Shown here: in pieces, positions 17,820-25,699 of the stretch | How the letters are laid out: each line of letters begins with the position of its first letter | How positions within the stretch are numbered: position 1 is the stretch's first letter | Assembly (NCBI RefSeq): GCF_013390595.1 | Contig: NZ_JACAWV010000008.1 | Span: 744,001 to 808,000, forward strand | DNA: 64,000 nucleotides | Direction: 5' to 3' | Source of the DNA: Rhizobium sp. RM | Lineage (GTDB): Bacteria; Pseudomonadota; Alphaproteobacteria; Rhizobiales; Rhizobiaceae | Position numbers and translations under genes: made by a program | Notes under the pieces: model-generated | What the model saw: the letters and a program-made list of their open reading frames with translations, nothing else | Databases searched by the model: none | Told to the model about the DNA's origin: nothing

Positions 17820-18785
17820 ATGGCAGACAAACGCTTCGTTTCCTTGCAACTTGGCCAGGAGGGGAGTGGGCTTGTTTCCGGAAGCCTGACACGCCGTCAT
17901 CTTTTGGCGGGTGCTTTCGGTTTATCGAGTATTGCGCTCTTCGGTTCCGGTGCCCGGGCAGCAGTCCCGGCACCAGAGGTTCTGCCTCTGGAGAGCCAAG
18001 ATTATGCCGAGGCGCGACGCCGTTTTCACACCCGTCTGTTGCGCAAGATGTCCGCACCGGAGAAATCGTCACCACTTGGCACACCTCCTGGTGCCGAGCG
18101 TGTGACCTATCGCGGTGGCCCTGATGGTTCCATCGAGCTGGTCGCATGGTTGTCCAACTATCAACCCTCCAAGGCACTGAAACCCGCGGTTCTGTTTCTG
18201 CATGGTGGAAACGCCACGGGTGACGGGCATTGGGCGTTGATGAAACCCTATTGGGAAGCCGGTTTTGTTGTTCTTCTTCCGTCGTTTCGCGGTGAGAACG
18301 GCCAAAACGGCAATTATTCCGGTTTTTATGACGAGACGTCGGATGCCCTGGCGGCGGCCGACTATCTGGAAAACCTGCCCGGTATCGACAAGAGGCGTTT
18401 TTTCGTGGCGGGTCATTCGAATGGTGGAACGCTGACAATTCTCGCGGCGATGAGCCGTAAGTTCCGCGCCGCCGCGCCAATTTCTGCCGGTGTCAATTCC
18501 TGGCGTTATTTCAACCGTTACACGGACGAGATCTGTTTCGACGAGACGAACGAGATGGAGTTCATCATGCGTTCGTCCGTCTGCTTTGGCCCTAGCCTCA
18601 AATGTCCGGCGTTCCTGTTGCGTGGGACGGAGGAGAGGCCATTCGACGCCGATCACCAGCTTTTCGTCGAGCGCGCCTGGTCGTCGGGCTTCAAGGTGGA
18701 CAAGAAACTGCTGCCCGGAACCCACAATGGCGTCGTCCCGGGCGCGGTAGAAGAAAGCATTCGCTTCTTCAACCAGTTCGGCTGA
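17820..18785 (+). CDS. Tat-exported alpha/beta hydrolase (S9/dienelactone hydrolase-like)
   Basis: This is a protein of about 321 residues. The N-terminus holds a twin-arginine signal (TRRHLLAGAFGLSSIALFGS, then AARA-type cleavage), so export in folded form is likely. The hydrolase fold follows, with VLFLHGGNATGDG (oxyanion region), GHSNGGTLT (nucleophilic Ser) and GTHNGVV (catalytic His); an acid residue probably lies in the FDADHQLF segment. It could be an esterase or peptidase-like enzyme; the substrate is not evident. A start at 17754 is possible but would put 22 residues before the usual short n-region. It seems monocistronic. Confidence 0.78.
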   Translation: MADKRFVSLQLGQEGSGLVSGSLTRRHLLAGAFGLSSIALFGSGARAAVPAPEVLPLESQDYAEARRRFHTRLLRKMSAPEKSSPLGTPPGAERVTYRGGPDGSIELVAWLSNYQPSKALKPAVLFLHGGNATGDGHWALMKPYWEAGFVVLLPSFRGENGQNGNYSGFYDETSDALAAADYLENLPGIDKRRFFVAGHSNGGTLTILAAMSRKFRAAAPISAGVNSWRYFNRYTDEICFDETNEMEFIMRSSVCFGPSLKCPAFLLRGTEERPFDADHQLFVERAWSSGFKVDKKLLPGTHNGVVPGAVEESIRFFNQFG

Positions 18786-18797
18786 TGGCTTACGTCG

Positions 18798-19739
18798 TTA
18801 AACAGAATTAGTCTGTTTTTTGACTATGGAAGACTTTGCCTGGGCGATCCACCACGCACCATCTTTTTTGTCCGCATATTGCGCACGCTTGTTAGTGAAC
18901 TGACCCTGTGTGCAGATCTCACGATAGTTCCGGATCGGCAGTCCAAGTTCTTTGACCACTGCATCTACAACGGTCGGTCCGGTCATGTCGTAGACGCTGA
19001 CGATCGTGCCTTCTTCGATGTTTTGGGAAATGCGATCAGCCATCAGCCGCAGCGCCGGATGACCCGGTTTAGCAGCCAGGCAATAGTTGGTCACTTCGCC
19101 ATTATCCATGGCAATAAAAACGGCGTCTTCGTCCAGAGCAATGACGTCTTCCGGTCGCGCCGCAAAATTGGAATCGATATCGAGGTATATGCCGCCGGAA
19201 TGCAGAAGGACGAGAATGCGCCAGAAATCTGCCTTGGCAGGCCCAATCTGAAGACGCTTGAAGGCGTCGGAATAGCGACCGGGGAAATGTTTCTCGATAA
19301 AAGCTTCGCAGGCTTCATCCGTGTGATAGCGATATTCAAACTCTGGCGTAAGCCAGCGATTGAACAGAAAGTTCGCATAGACAGGCATCGTCACGCGGTT
19401 TGAATAATTCGTCTGCCAGACGATACGGGGAATGGCTTTGACGGATTTGGTTTCGCGGCGGGCCGCCACATATTCGGGTATTGTTTTTCGCCTGCCCGGC
19501 CTGACGAACATGTCGATGGAGAAAATAACCTTGACGATATTTCCACCGATTTTGATCGCGCGGTACGCAATGCGATTATATTCGTGTTTTGCCAATGTGT
19601 GCGCTCCTGCGCATAAGAACAGTTGTCGCCCACGTTCGAAGCGGCGGTAGGCGGTATTTATTGTACGGCGGCGTTTTGTCAATAAGTCGGCAATGAAGAC
19701 GGGCCGAACCTGTTTTATGTAAGGAACAGCCCGAAACAT
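18798..19739 (-). CDS. DXD glycosyltransferase (OCH1 / capsular-sugar type)
   Basis: This is a 313-residue protein. Its central segment IPRIVWQTNYSNRVTMP and the downstream KADFWRILVLLHSGGIYLDIDSN give the sugar-nucleotide-binding DXD motif (DID) of the Gly_transf_sug/OCH1-like family. MDNGEVTNYCLAAKPGHPALR then fits the acceptor side. The basic N-terminal 100 residues carry no clear domain; no signal peptide is seen, so it acts on the cytoplasmic side. It probably adds one sugar to a surface polysaccharide or glycolipid. It is isolated from other polysaccharide genes, so its substrate cannot be assigned. Confidence 0.8.
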   Translation of the reverse strand: MFRAVPYIKQVRPVFIADLLTKRRRTINTAYRRFERGRQLFLCAGAHTLAKHEYNRIAYRAIKIGGNIVKVIFSIDMFVRPGRRKTIPEYVAARRETKSVKAIPRIVWQTNYSNRVTMPVYANFLFNRWLTPEFEYRYHTDEACEAFIEKHFPGRYSDAFKRLQIGPAKADFWRILVLLHSGGIYLDIDSNFAARPEDVIALDEDAVFIAMDNGEVTNYCLAAKPGHPALRLMADRISQNIEEGTIVSVYDMTGPTVVDAVVKELGLPIRNYREICTQGQFTNKRAQYADKKDGAWWIAQAKSSIVKKQTNSV

Positions 19740-19772
19740 ACCTCCTAGAGCGTCGAAATCGCTGTAGACAAC

Positions 19773-22112
19773 TTAGGTGTTGCTATCTTTGAAATAGCCC
19801 AGCAGGCGCATCGCGTTGGCGGTGACCAGAACCGTGGCGCCCGTGTCTGCGAATACGGCGAGCCACAGGCCGGAAAGTCCGGCAATCGTCGTCACCAGGA
19901 AAACGGCCTTGAGCCCAAGCGCGATCGTCACGTTCTGACGAATATTGCGCATGGTCGCGCGTGACAATCCGATCAGGCGGGCTGCGTCGCCGACATTGTT
20001 GCGCATTAGAGCCGCATCGGCGGCCTCCATGGCGACATCGGTTCCGGAGCCGATGGCAACGCCGACGCTGGCTGCGGCAAGGGCGGGGGCGTCATTGATG
20101 CCGTCACCAACCATCACGACGGTTTTTGTCTCGGCCAGTTTGCGGATTTCCTCGACCTTGTTCTGCGGCAGCAGCTCACCGCGTGCTTCCAGTCCCAGCC
20201 TGTCGCCGATGGCTTTGGCTGTGCGGGCATTGTCACCGGAGAGCATGAGCGAGGAAATGCCCATGTCGGTCAGCGCCCTGACACCGTCCGCTGCATCCTG
20301 TCTCGGCTCGTCGCGCATGGCGATCAGGCCTCGCGCCGTGCCGCCTGCCATCACCACGGCAACGGTCTTGCCTTCTGTTTCGAGGGTGCTGATCCGTTCT
20401 ACCAGTTCGGAGGGCACAGTTCCGACCTTGGTTGCGAAGCGGGGCGCGCCAATGAAGAACGTCTTGCCACCGATAATGCCTTCCATGCCGCGTCCTGCGA
20501 TTGCCTTGATATCCATGCCAGGCAGCGGTGCGATGCCTTTTTGCGTGGCGTGATCGACAATTGCTTTTGCCAGGGGATGACTGGATTCGTGCTCAATGGT
20601 TGCCGCTTCCGCAATCAACCCATTGTCGTTGCCGTCAAGCGATATCACGTCCGTTACAACGGGTTCGCCGCGCGTCAGCGTACCTGTCTTGTCGAAAGCG
20701 ATGGTCTGGGTGCGGGCGAGCATTTCAATCACCGCGCCACCCTTGACCAGCATGCCGTGCCGTGCAGCCGCCGAAAGACTTGAGGCGATGGCGGCGGGAA
20801 CGGAGATGACCAGAGCGCAGGGGCAGCCGATCAGCAGCAGCGCGAGGCCGCGATAGATCCAGGTTTCCCAATCGCCGATGCCGGTAAGCGGCGGCACGAT
20901 GGCCGTCAGCGCCGCGATAGCAACGACGAGCGGCATGTAATAACGCGAGAAGGTTGCAATGAAGCGCTCGGTCGGTGCGCGCGCATCCTGGGCCTCTTCC
21001 ACCAGTGCGATGATGCGCGCGATGGTATTGTCCTGCGAGGTGCGATCGACCTTGATGCGCAGCGATCCGTCGTGGTTGATCGAACCCGCAAAAACCCGCG
21101 AGCCTTGCTCCTTCGAGACCGGAACGCTTTCGCCTGTCATGGGCGACTCGTCCACGCTCGAAGCGCCCTCAAGCACTTCGCCATCGGCGGCGATGCGATC
21201 ACCGGGCCGGGCGACGACCACCTGGCCGATCTGCAATTCGCTGGACGAGATCTGCCGCAGCGAGCCGTTTTCCTCGATTAACGCCGTTTTCGGAAGCAGT
21301 GAACCAAGTGCCTTTATGCCGGAGCGCGCCCGAGCGGCGGCAAAGCCTTCCAGCAATTCGCCGATAGAGAACAGCAGGACGACGATGGCGGCTTCTTCCG
21401 CTTCACCGATAATGATCGCGCCAATCGCAGCGATCGTCATCAACATTTCAATCGTGAAGATTGCCCCGAACCGGGCTGCATTGATGGCGTTACGGGCGAT
21501 GGGAAGAAGCGTCACCAGCGTCGCAATAATGAAGGCGTAGCCGCCCCAGGCCGGGAACGCGAGTTCCGCTACATAGGCGACGGCGACAAGAATGGCGCCT
21601 GTCAGCGTATTGCGGGCTTTTGCACTCTGCCACCAAGGGCCTTTTTCTTCGGCGCCATGTGCGTGGCCCAAGGCTCCGACCGCGTCTGCTTTTTCGCGGT
21701 GATCGTGGCCACGAGCAGAATGGTCGTGCGCCACGTGATCGCTTTCTGCATGAGCTTCATGCCCATGGGGATCATGCGCATTGTCATGGCCGCCGCAGCA
21801 TCCAGCATGGCTATGTTCAGAGTGTTCATCAGCCTTGCCGACGGGCGTTGCCGTATCACGCGGTAGAAGGGTCGGTGTGTAGCCAAGCTTTCGGATCGTA
21901 TCTTCGATCTTGTTGATGGAGGTCTTTTCTTGCTGCAGCGAAAGTTTCACGCGTTCTCTCGCGACCGATACATTGATGTCGGCCACGCCTGGCAGTCGCG
22001 TCAGCGCCGTCTCGATCTTTGCCGCGCAGCTCGCGCAATCCATCCCGCCAACCGTGAAGGTCAGTTGCCCTTCGTCGTTGCGGTCCTGTGTTCCGGGTGT
22101 CGAGACACTCAT
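19773..22112 (-). CDS. zntA: P1B-type Zn/Cd/Pb-exporting ATPase (ZntA/CadA-like)
   Basis: This is a 779-residue pump. An N-terminal heavy-metal domain carries GMDCASC (residues 23-29). A His-rich linker (about 96-150, repeated HDH/HGH/HSH elements plus CCGGH) follows and may bind extra metal. The core has TGES, the transmembrane GCPCALVIS metal site, phosphorylation motif DKTGTLTRGE, an SSHPLAKA HP motif, and GDGINDAPALA. The CPC helix plus a C-terminal DTGATVLVTANAMRLL helix fit the Zn/Cd/Pb class rather than Cu. It exports metal from the cytoplasm. A MerR-type promoter lies directly upstream, but its activator gene is not adjacent. Confidence 0.92.
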   Translation of the reverse strand: MSVSTPGTQDRNDEGQLTFTVGGMDCASCAAKIETALTRLPGVADINVSVARERVKLSLQQEKTSINKIEDTIRKLGYTPTLLPRDTATPVGKADEHSEHSHAGCCGGHDNAHDPHGHEAHAESDHVAHDHSARGHDHREKADAVGALGHAHGAEEKGPWWQSAKARNTLTGAILVAVAYVAELAFPAWGGYAFIIATLVTLLPIARNAINAARFGAIFTIEMLMTIAAIGAIIIGEAEEAAIVVLLFSIGELLEGFAAARARSGIKALGSLLPKTALIEENGSLRQISSSELQIGQVVVARPGDRIAADGEVLEGASSVDESPMTGESVPVSKEQGSRVFAGSINHDGSLRIKVDRTSQDNTIARIIALVEEAQDARAPTERFIATFSRYYMPLVVAIAALTAIVPPLTGIGDWETWIYRGLALLLIGCPCALVISVPAAIASSLSAAARHGMLVKGGAVIEMLARTQTIAFDKTGTLTRGEPVVTDVISLDGNDNGLIAEAATIEHESSHPLAKAIVDHATQKGIAPLPGMDIKAIAGRGMEGIIGGKTFFIGAPRFATKVGTVPSELVERISTLETEGKTVAVVMAGGTARGLIAMRDEPRQDAADGVRALTDMGISSLMLSGDNARTAKAIGDRLGLEARGELLPQNKVEEIRKLAETKTVVMVGDGINDAPALAAASVGVAIGSGTDVAMEAADAALMRNNVGDAARLIGLSRATMRNIRQNVTIALGLKAVFLVTTIAGLSGLWLAVFADTGATVLVTANAMRLLGYFKDSNT

Positions 22113-22142
22113 CTTTCCTGCTCCTGAATTCCAGTTGCAGTC

Positions 22143-22173
22143 AATCTGGCACCTCTAGCAACTAGAGGTTCAA
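22143..22173 (-). promoter_or_regulatory. MerR/ZntR-type promoter of zntA with 8-bp dyad in long spacer
   Basis: Read leftward, TTGAAC (22173-22168) and CAGATT (22148-22143) are separated by 19 bases, longer than the normal 17. The spacer holds a perfect dyad: CTAGAGGT/ACCTCTAG at 22151-22158 and 22162-22169 with a 3-base centre. This geometry is characteristic of promoters twisted into activity by metal-bound MerR-family proteins such as ZntR or CadR. The expected transcript start is about 25 bases before the zntA ATG. Confidence 0.75.
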
Positions 22174-22277
22174 GGGTAAAAATGAAGTTTTTCCTTTTTT
22201 ATTGATGCCCGACACCAGCTTCGCGCCAGCGACACATTGCATCATCGCAGCAACGATAGTTCTGTGAAGCGGTCCCC

Positions 22278-23183
22278 ATGGCATCTCTTATCTCGAAAAC
22301 CTGCCGTCGTACGGTCTCTGTGGCTGGCCTTATGTTGTTGCCGCTTCTCAGTGGTTGCCTGTTCGTGACCGATACGACCCGGATGGACCCGGATGTCTTT
22401 GTCCGGGAAACGGCGCCGGTCTTTGGTTTCAATTCGGTCGGTTCCAACCGAAAGCCGGAACTGCCGCCACAGCCGGGTCAGCTTTCGACGCGGCCGCCGG
22501 ACCTCTTCAGGACGCGTTTCCATCAGGAATATGGCCCGCCAGTGCAGGGGCGGGGCCTGAACTATGTGCCGCCCGCGCGTGGACAGGCGCCGGTTGCGGA
22601 TCAGACCGTGACCTACGGTCTTCCCGTATCGAACCCGTTGCATAGGGTCATCTACAACTCGATTCGTGATGACGACAGGACATTGCCGGCTATTCCATAT
22701 AGCCGCATCGATCCGAGATATCTTCGCCAGGAAGTGACGTATCAGACGGCCGAAGTGCCCGGTACGATCGTTGTCGATACGAAGCAGCATTATCTTTATC
22801 TCGTCCAATCCGGTGGTAAGGCCATCCGCTATGGTGTTGGCCTTGGTCGTGATGGTTACGCCTGGTCGGGCCGTGGGAAAATCCAGTGGAAGGCAAAATG
22901 GCCGCGCTGGACGCCGCCGGATGACATGGTCAAGCGTCAGCCCGAACTTGCATCGATCTCTGCCGCCAATGGTGGCATGACGCCGGGCTTGAACAATCCA
23001 CTCGGCGCGCGGGCGCTCTACATCTTCAAGGACGGCAAGGACACACTCTACCGTGTGCACGGAACGCCGGACTGGCAATCGGTTGGCAAGGCTACGTCTT
23101 CGGGATGTGTGCGTATGCTCAATCAGGACGTGATCGATCTTTATGAGCGTGTGCCGCAGGGCGCGCAGATTGTGGTTATCTGA
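22278..23183 (+). CDS. L,D-transpeptidase, lipoprotein (YkuD domain)
   Basis: This is a 301-residue protein. The N-terminus is a lipoprotein signal (LMLLPLLSGC, lipobox Cys27). A linker of about 110 residues rich in Pro and Arg leads to a YkuD catalytic domain (about residues 165-301). The active site is HGTPDWQSVGKATSSGCVRM, with the catalytic Cys in SSGCVR. Such enzymes make 3-3 crosslinks in peptidoglycan or attach proteins to it. In polar-growing Rhizobiales, L,D-crosslinks are unusually important. A closely related gene follows directly, so this is a tandem duplication. Confidence 0.9.
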   Translation: MASLISKTCRRTVSVAGLMLLPLLSGCLFVTDTTRMDPDVFVRETAPVFGFNSVGSNRKPELPPQPGQLSTRPPDLFRTRFHQEYGPPVQGRGLNYVPPARGQAPVADQTVTYGLPVSNPLHRVIYNSIRDDDRTLPAIPYSRIDPRYLRQEVTYQTAEVPGTIVVDTKQHYLYLVQSGGKAIRYGVGLGRDGYAWSGRGKIQWKAKWPRWTPPDDMVKRQPELASISAANGGMTPGLNNPLGARALYIFKDGKDTLYRVHGTPDWQSVGKATSSGCVRMLNQDVIDLYERVPQGAQIVVI

Positions 23184-23355
23184 CCACGTTCACGAAGAAA
23201 GCGCGCGGGCTTTGAAGCGCAAACAGGCTTGTGACTCGCTTTTAGCGGTCCATTAACTATTTTCGCAATACCTCTGATCACGCGGAACAAACAACGTACA
23301 TGTTGTGGCGCAATGCGGCGATCAAGCCGTTCGAAATGTGGGACAAACCGGCCTT

Positions 23356-24081
23356 ATGACAAGCACCGACACAGATCTTTCCAGACGTACCTTCCTTTCC
23401 CTTCTCGGTATTTCCTCTGCCTCGCTTCTCGCAGGCTGTGCTTCTTCAGGCACCGGTGATGCCATCCGTCAGCAGGCGAATGCCATCGGAAGCGATTTCC
23501 GCCAGATGTTCTCGCCGGGCGTCAGCGCTGCGGAATTGGCCGTTATGTACGGTTCGATTGAAGATGGCGGCTACGTCATTCCTGCAGTGCCTTACGAGAA
23601 AATCGACAAGCGGTATTACCGTCAGCGCGTGGTCGACCCGACCGGCGAGCGTCCCGGTACCGTTGTCGTCGACACGCGTTCGCGCTTCCTTTATCTGGTA
23701 GAGCCGGGCGGCAGCGCCATGCGTTATGGCGTCGGCATCGGCCGCGACGGCTTCGCGTGGTCGGGTGAAGGCGTTATCCAGTGGCGTCAGAAGTGGCCAA
23801 AATGGACGCCGCCGGACGAAATGGTCGCGCGCCAGCCGGAACTGGTCAAATACTCGTCCAAGAATGGCGGCATGCCGCCGGGCCTGAAAAACCCGCTCGG
23901 CGCCCGTGCGCTCTATATCTTCCAGAACGGCAAGGACACGCTTTACCGTCTGCACGGCTCGCCGGAATGGAATTCCATTGGCAAGGCTGTCTCTTCCGGT
24001 TGCGTGCGCCTGATGAACCAGGACATCATCGACCTCTATGACCGCGTGCCGAACAAGGCCCGGGTTGTCGTCTGGCAATAA
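23356..24081 (+). CDS. L,D-transpeptidase (YkuD), Tat-type lipoprotein signal, paralogue of preceding gene
   Basis: This is a 241-residue protein. The N-terminus combines a twin-arginine motif (DLSRRTFLSLL) and a lipobox (LLAGC), suggesting export by Tat and lipid anchoring. The catalytic domain ends with HGSPEWNSIGKAVSSGCVRL, nearly the same as in the gene before it, and the flanks (YGVGIGRDGFAWSG versus YGVGLGRDGYAWSG) are also shared. The linker is much shorter than in the neighbour, so reach through the envelope may differ. The ATG at 23356 is preferred because the Tat n-region starts there; the track frame begins 17 codons earlier. A strong terminator follows. Confidence 0.9.
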   Translation: MTSTDTDLSRRTFLSLLGISSASLLAGCASSGTGDAIRQQANAIGSDFRQMFSPGVSAAELAVMYGSIEDGGYVIPAVPYEKIDKRYYRQRVVDPTGERPGTVVVDTRSRFLYLVEPGGSAMRYGVGIGRDGFAWSGEGVIQWRQKWPKWTPPDEMVARQPELVKYSSKNGGMPPGLKNPLGARALYIFQNGKDTLYRLHGSPEWNSIGKAVSSGCVRLMNQDIIDLYDRVPNKARVVVWQ

Positions 24082-24104
24082 AGAGCCGAAACGGACCAAA
24101 ATAA

Positions 24105-24130
24105 AAAGGCGGCCTTTGAGCCGCCTTTCT
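24105..24130 (+). terminator. Terminator after the second L,D-transpeptidase gene
   Basis: A 9-bp stem AAAGGCGGC / GCCGCCTTT with a 6-base loop ends in TTTCTTGT. Because an A-run precedes it and a gene converges from the right, it can work on both strands, also ending ohrR. Confidence 0.85.
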
Positions 24131-24144
24131 TGTCTCGATCCTAA

Positions 24145-24603
24145 TCAGGATTTCTGCAGATTGTCGCGCAACGCATTGACGCTGTCGCGGATCTGAACCA
24201 GTTCATCCAGTCCGCAGCCGGTGGCATTGCCGATCGCGGCCATGACCTTGACGCCCTCCTTCTTGAGGTCGGCTCCTTTGGGTGTGAGAGCGATCATCAC
24301 CTGTCGTTCATCAACCGTGCCGCGCTTGCGGGTAATGTGCCCTGCCTGTTCCAGGCGTTTGAGCAGCGGCGACAGCGTTCCTGAATCGAGGCCGAGCATT
24401 TCACCCAGCGCCTTGACCGTTGCTGTCTCCTTTTCCCACAATGCCATCATCACGAGATATTGCGGATAGGTGAGGCCGAGCGGTTCGAGTAGTGGCTTGT
24501 ACGCCCGCGTAAAGGCGTGGGCGGCGCCGTAAAGCGCAAAGCATATTTGCTGGTCCAGCCTCAACAGGCTTTCCAACCGGGTGTTGTCGCCATCCGCGCT
24601 CAT
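24145..24603 (-). CDS. ohrR: OhrR, organic-peroxide-sensing MarR repressor
   Basis: This is a 152-residue MarR-family protein with the OhrR signature LRLDQQICFALYGA; Cys21 matches the reactive Cys of OhrR proteins. A second Cys in ATGCGLDEL near the C-terminus fits the two-Cys type, which forms an intersubunit disulphide on oxidation. The helix-turn-helix reads TVKALGEMLGLDSGTLSPLLKRLE, and the wing KRGTVDERQVMIALT. The ATG at 24603, after GGAGCAAGAC, gives the standard length; the upstream extension lies in the promoter region. It is divergent from ohr, which it represses until organic hydroperoxides appear. Confidence 0.92.
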   Translation of the reverse strand: MSADGDNTRLESLLRLDQQICFALYGAAHAFTRAYKPLLEPLGLTYPQYLVMMALWEKETATVKALGEMLGLDSGTLSPLLKRLEQAGHITRKRGTVDERQVMIALTPKGADLKKEGVKVMAAIGNATGCGLDELVQIRDSVNALRDNLQKS

Positions 24604-24739
24604 TGTCTTGCTCCAAAAATTGCCGGAGAGGGAACAATTTGCCCCACCTTCCGGTTCCTGCCGCATGGGAGCGCGGCGAATTTTCACAAAAATTATCGCA
24701 AAAAAGAATTCGATATTCAATGCGCAAAATTGTATTGCG

Positions 24740-24754
24740 CACAATCAAATTGTG
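24740..24754. promoter_or_regulatory. Putative OhrR operator (CACAAT-CAA-ATTGTG)
   Basis: A perfect 6-3-6 dyad lies between the divergent ohrR and ohr genes, 42 bases before the ohr ATG. An overlapping ATTGT...ACAAT dyad stands just to its left (24729-24745). AATTGT/ACAATT elements are typical of OhrR boxes in other bacteria. Occupancy would block both promoters. Confidence 0.7.
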
Positions 24755-24795
24755 AGCTATATGAAATTCAACATCAACCGAACGGAGTAAATGTC

Positions 24796-25218
24796 ATGCC
24801 CATTCTCTACACGACCAAAGCATCTGCTACCGGTGGCCGCGCCGGCAACGCCAAGTCCGAGGACGGTGTTCTCGACGTCACCTTGACCGTTCCAAAGGAA
24901 CTGGGCGGTGATGGCGCTCGCGGCACCAATCCTGAACAGCTCTTTGCTGCTGGTTACTCTGCCTGCTTTCTCGGCGCACTGAAGTTCGTCGCGGGCAAGG
25001 AAAAGGTAAAGATCCCGGAAGACACCACTGTGACGGCGACGGTCGGTATTGGCCCGCGCGAAGATGGCGGCGGTTTCGGCATTGAAGTGTCGCTGAAGGT
25101 CAATATCCCAGGTGTCGAGCGTGAAGTCGCTGAAAAGCTGGCTGCTGCTGCTCACATCGTTTGCCCGTACAGCCACGCCATGCGCACTTCCACGGAAGTG
25201 CCGGTTTCGGTTGCCTGA
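24796..25218 (+). CDS. ohr: Ohr, organic hydroperoxide resistance peroxidase
   Basis: This is a 140-residue OsmC/Ohr-family thiol peroxidase. It has both redox cysteines: SACFLGAL (peroxidatic) and CPYSHAMR (resolving). TNPEQLFAAGYSAC is the family signature. It reduces organic and fatty-acid hydroperoxides in the cytosol, using lipoylated proteins as reductant in related organisms. GGAG stands upstream (AACGGAGTAAATGTC). The ATG at 24796 gives the normal N-terminus MPILYTTKASATGGR. It is divergent from its repressor ohrR and followed by a terminator. Confidence 0.95.
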   Translation: MPILYTTKASATGGRAGNAKSEDGVLDVTLTVPKELGGDGARGTNPEQLFAAGYSACFLGALKFVAGKEKVKIPEDTTVTATVGIGPREDGGGFGIEVSLKVNIPGVEREVAEKLAAAAHIVCPYSHAMRTSTEVPVSVA

Positions 25219-25240
25219 TAGCAAAACAATCGAGCTCAAG

Positions 25241-25271
25241 GGCCGGGATCACTCCCGGCCTTCTTGTTTTT
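25241..25271 (+). terminator. Rho-independent terminator of ohr
   Basis: GGCCGGGA / TCCCGGCC with a TCAC loop is followed by TTCTTGTTTTT. It separates ohr from the toxin-antitoxin pair downstream. Confidence 0.88.
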
Positions 25272-25315
25272 GGAAAGATGATTGCTATATTCTTTCTGTG
25301 GAAAGGATGTGCGAG

Positions 25316-25699
25316 ATGAATATTCGTGTTCAAAATACGCCTGAGCCTGCAGCACAGGGCAGGGTGGTGACCAAAGCTGTCATGGCGGCTGCCGACCGGC
25401 TAGGACTGAACGCAGCGCGCACGGCCGACATACTCGGCCTTTCCGCCCCCACGATTTCTCGCATGAAGCGTCTCGATTTTCTGTTGGAGCCGGGCAGCAA
25501 GCCGTTTGAACTCGCTGTCTTGCTGATCCGCGTCTTCCGGTCGCTGGACGCGATTGCTGGAGGTGACGAAGCGGTCGCAAAGAACTGGCTGCGTAATCAC
25601 AACACGGCGCTCGGTGCCGCGCCTGCTGATATGCTCGCCACAATAACCGGATTGATCGATGTCCTTTCCTACTTGGACGCTCGCCGCGCTCCTGTCTGA
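25316..25699 (+). CDS. Xre/MbcA/ParS-type antitoxin (DUF2384)
   Basis: This is a 127-residue antitoxin. The N-terminal half has a degenerate Xre-like helix-turn-helix (AARTADILGLSAPTISRMKR). The C-terminal half is the toxin-binding domain: LIRVFRSLDAIAGGDEAVAKNWL and ADMLATITGLIDVLSYLDARRA. In this family the C-terminus plugs the RES toxin active site and the N-terminus represses the operon. AAAGG lies 9 bases before the ATG at 25316; an in-frame ATG at 25307 overlaps it. The gene overlaps the RES gene by 41 bases, so antitoxin and toxin are translationally coupled. Confidence 0.88.
   Translation: MNIRVQNTPEPAAQGRVVTKAVMAAADRLGLNAARTADILGLSAPTISRMKRLDFLLEPGSKPFELAVLLIRVFRSLDAIAGGDEAVAKNWLRNHNTALGAAPADMLATITGLIDVLSYLDARRAPV

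Noticed and set aside
17688-18785. Lhr-like helicase or PdeM gene expected after the ligase
   Set aside because: The next gene is a Tat-exported alpha/beta hydrolase with GHSNGG, not part of the repair module.
18798-19739. Polysaccharide biosynthesis island around the glycosyltransferase
   Set aside because: No other glycosyltransferase, flippase or polymerase genes are near; it is a lone gene.
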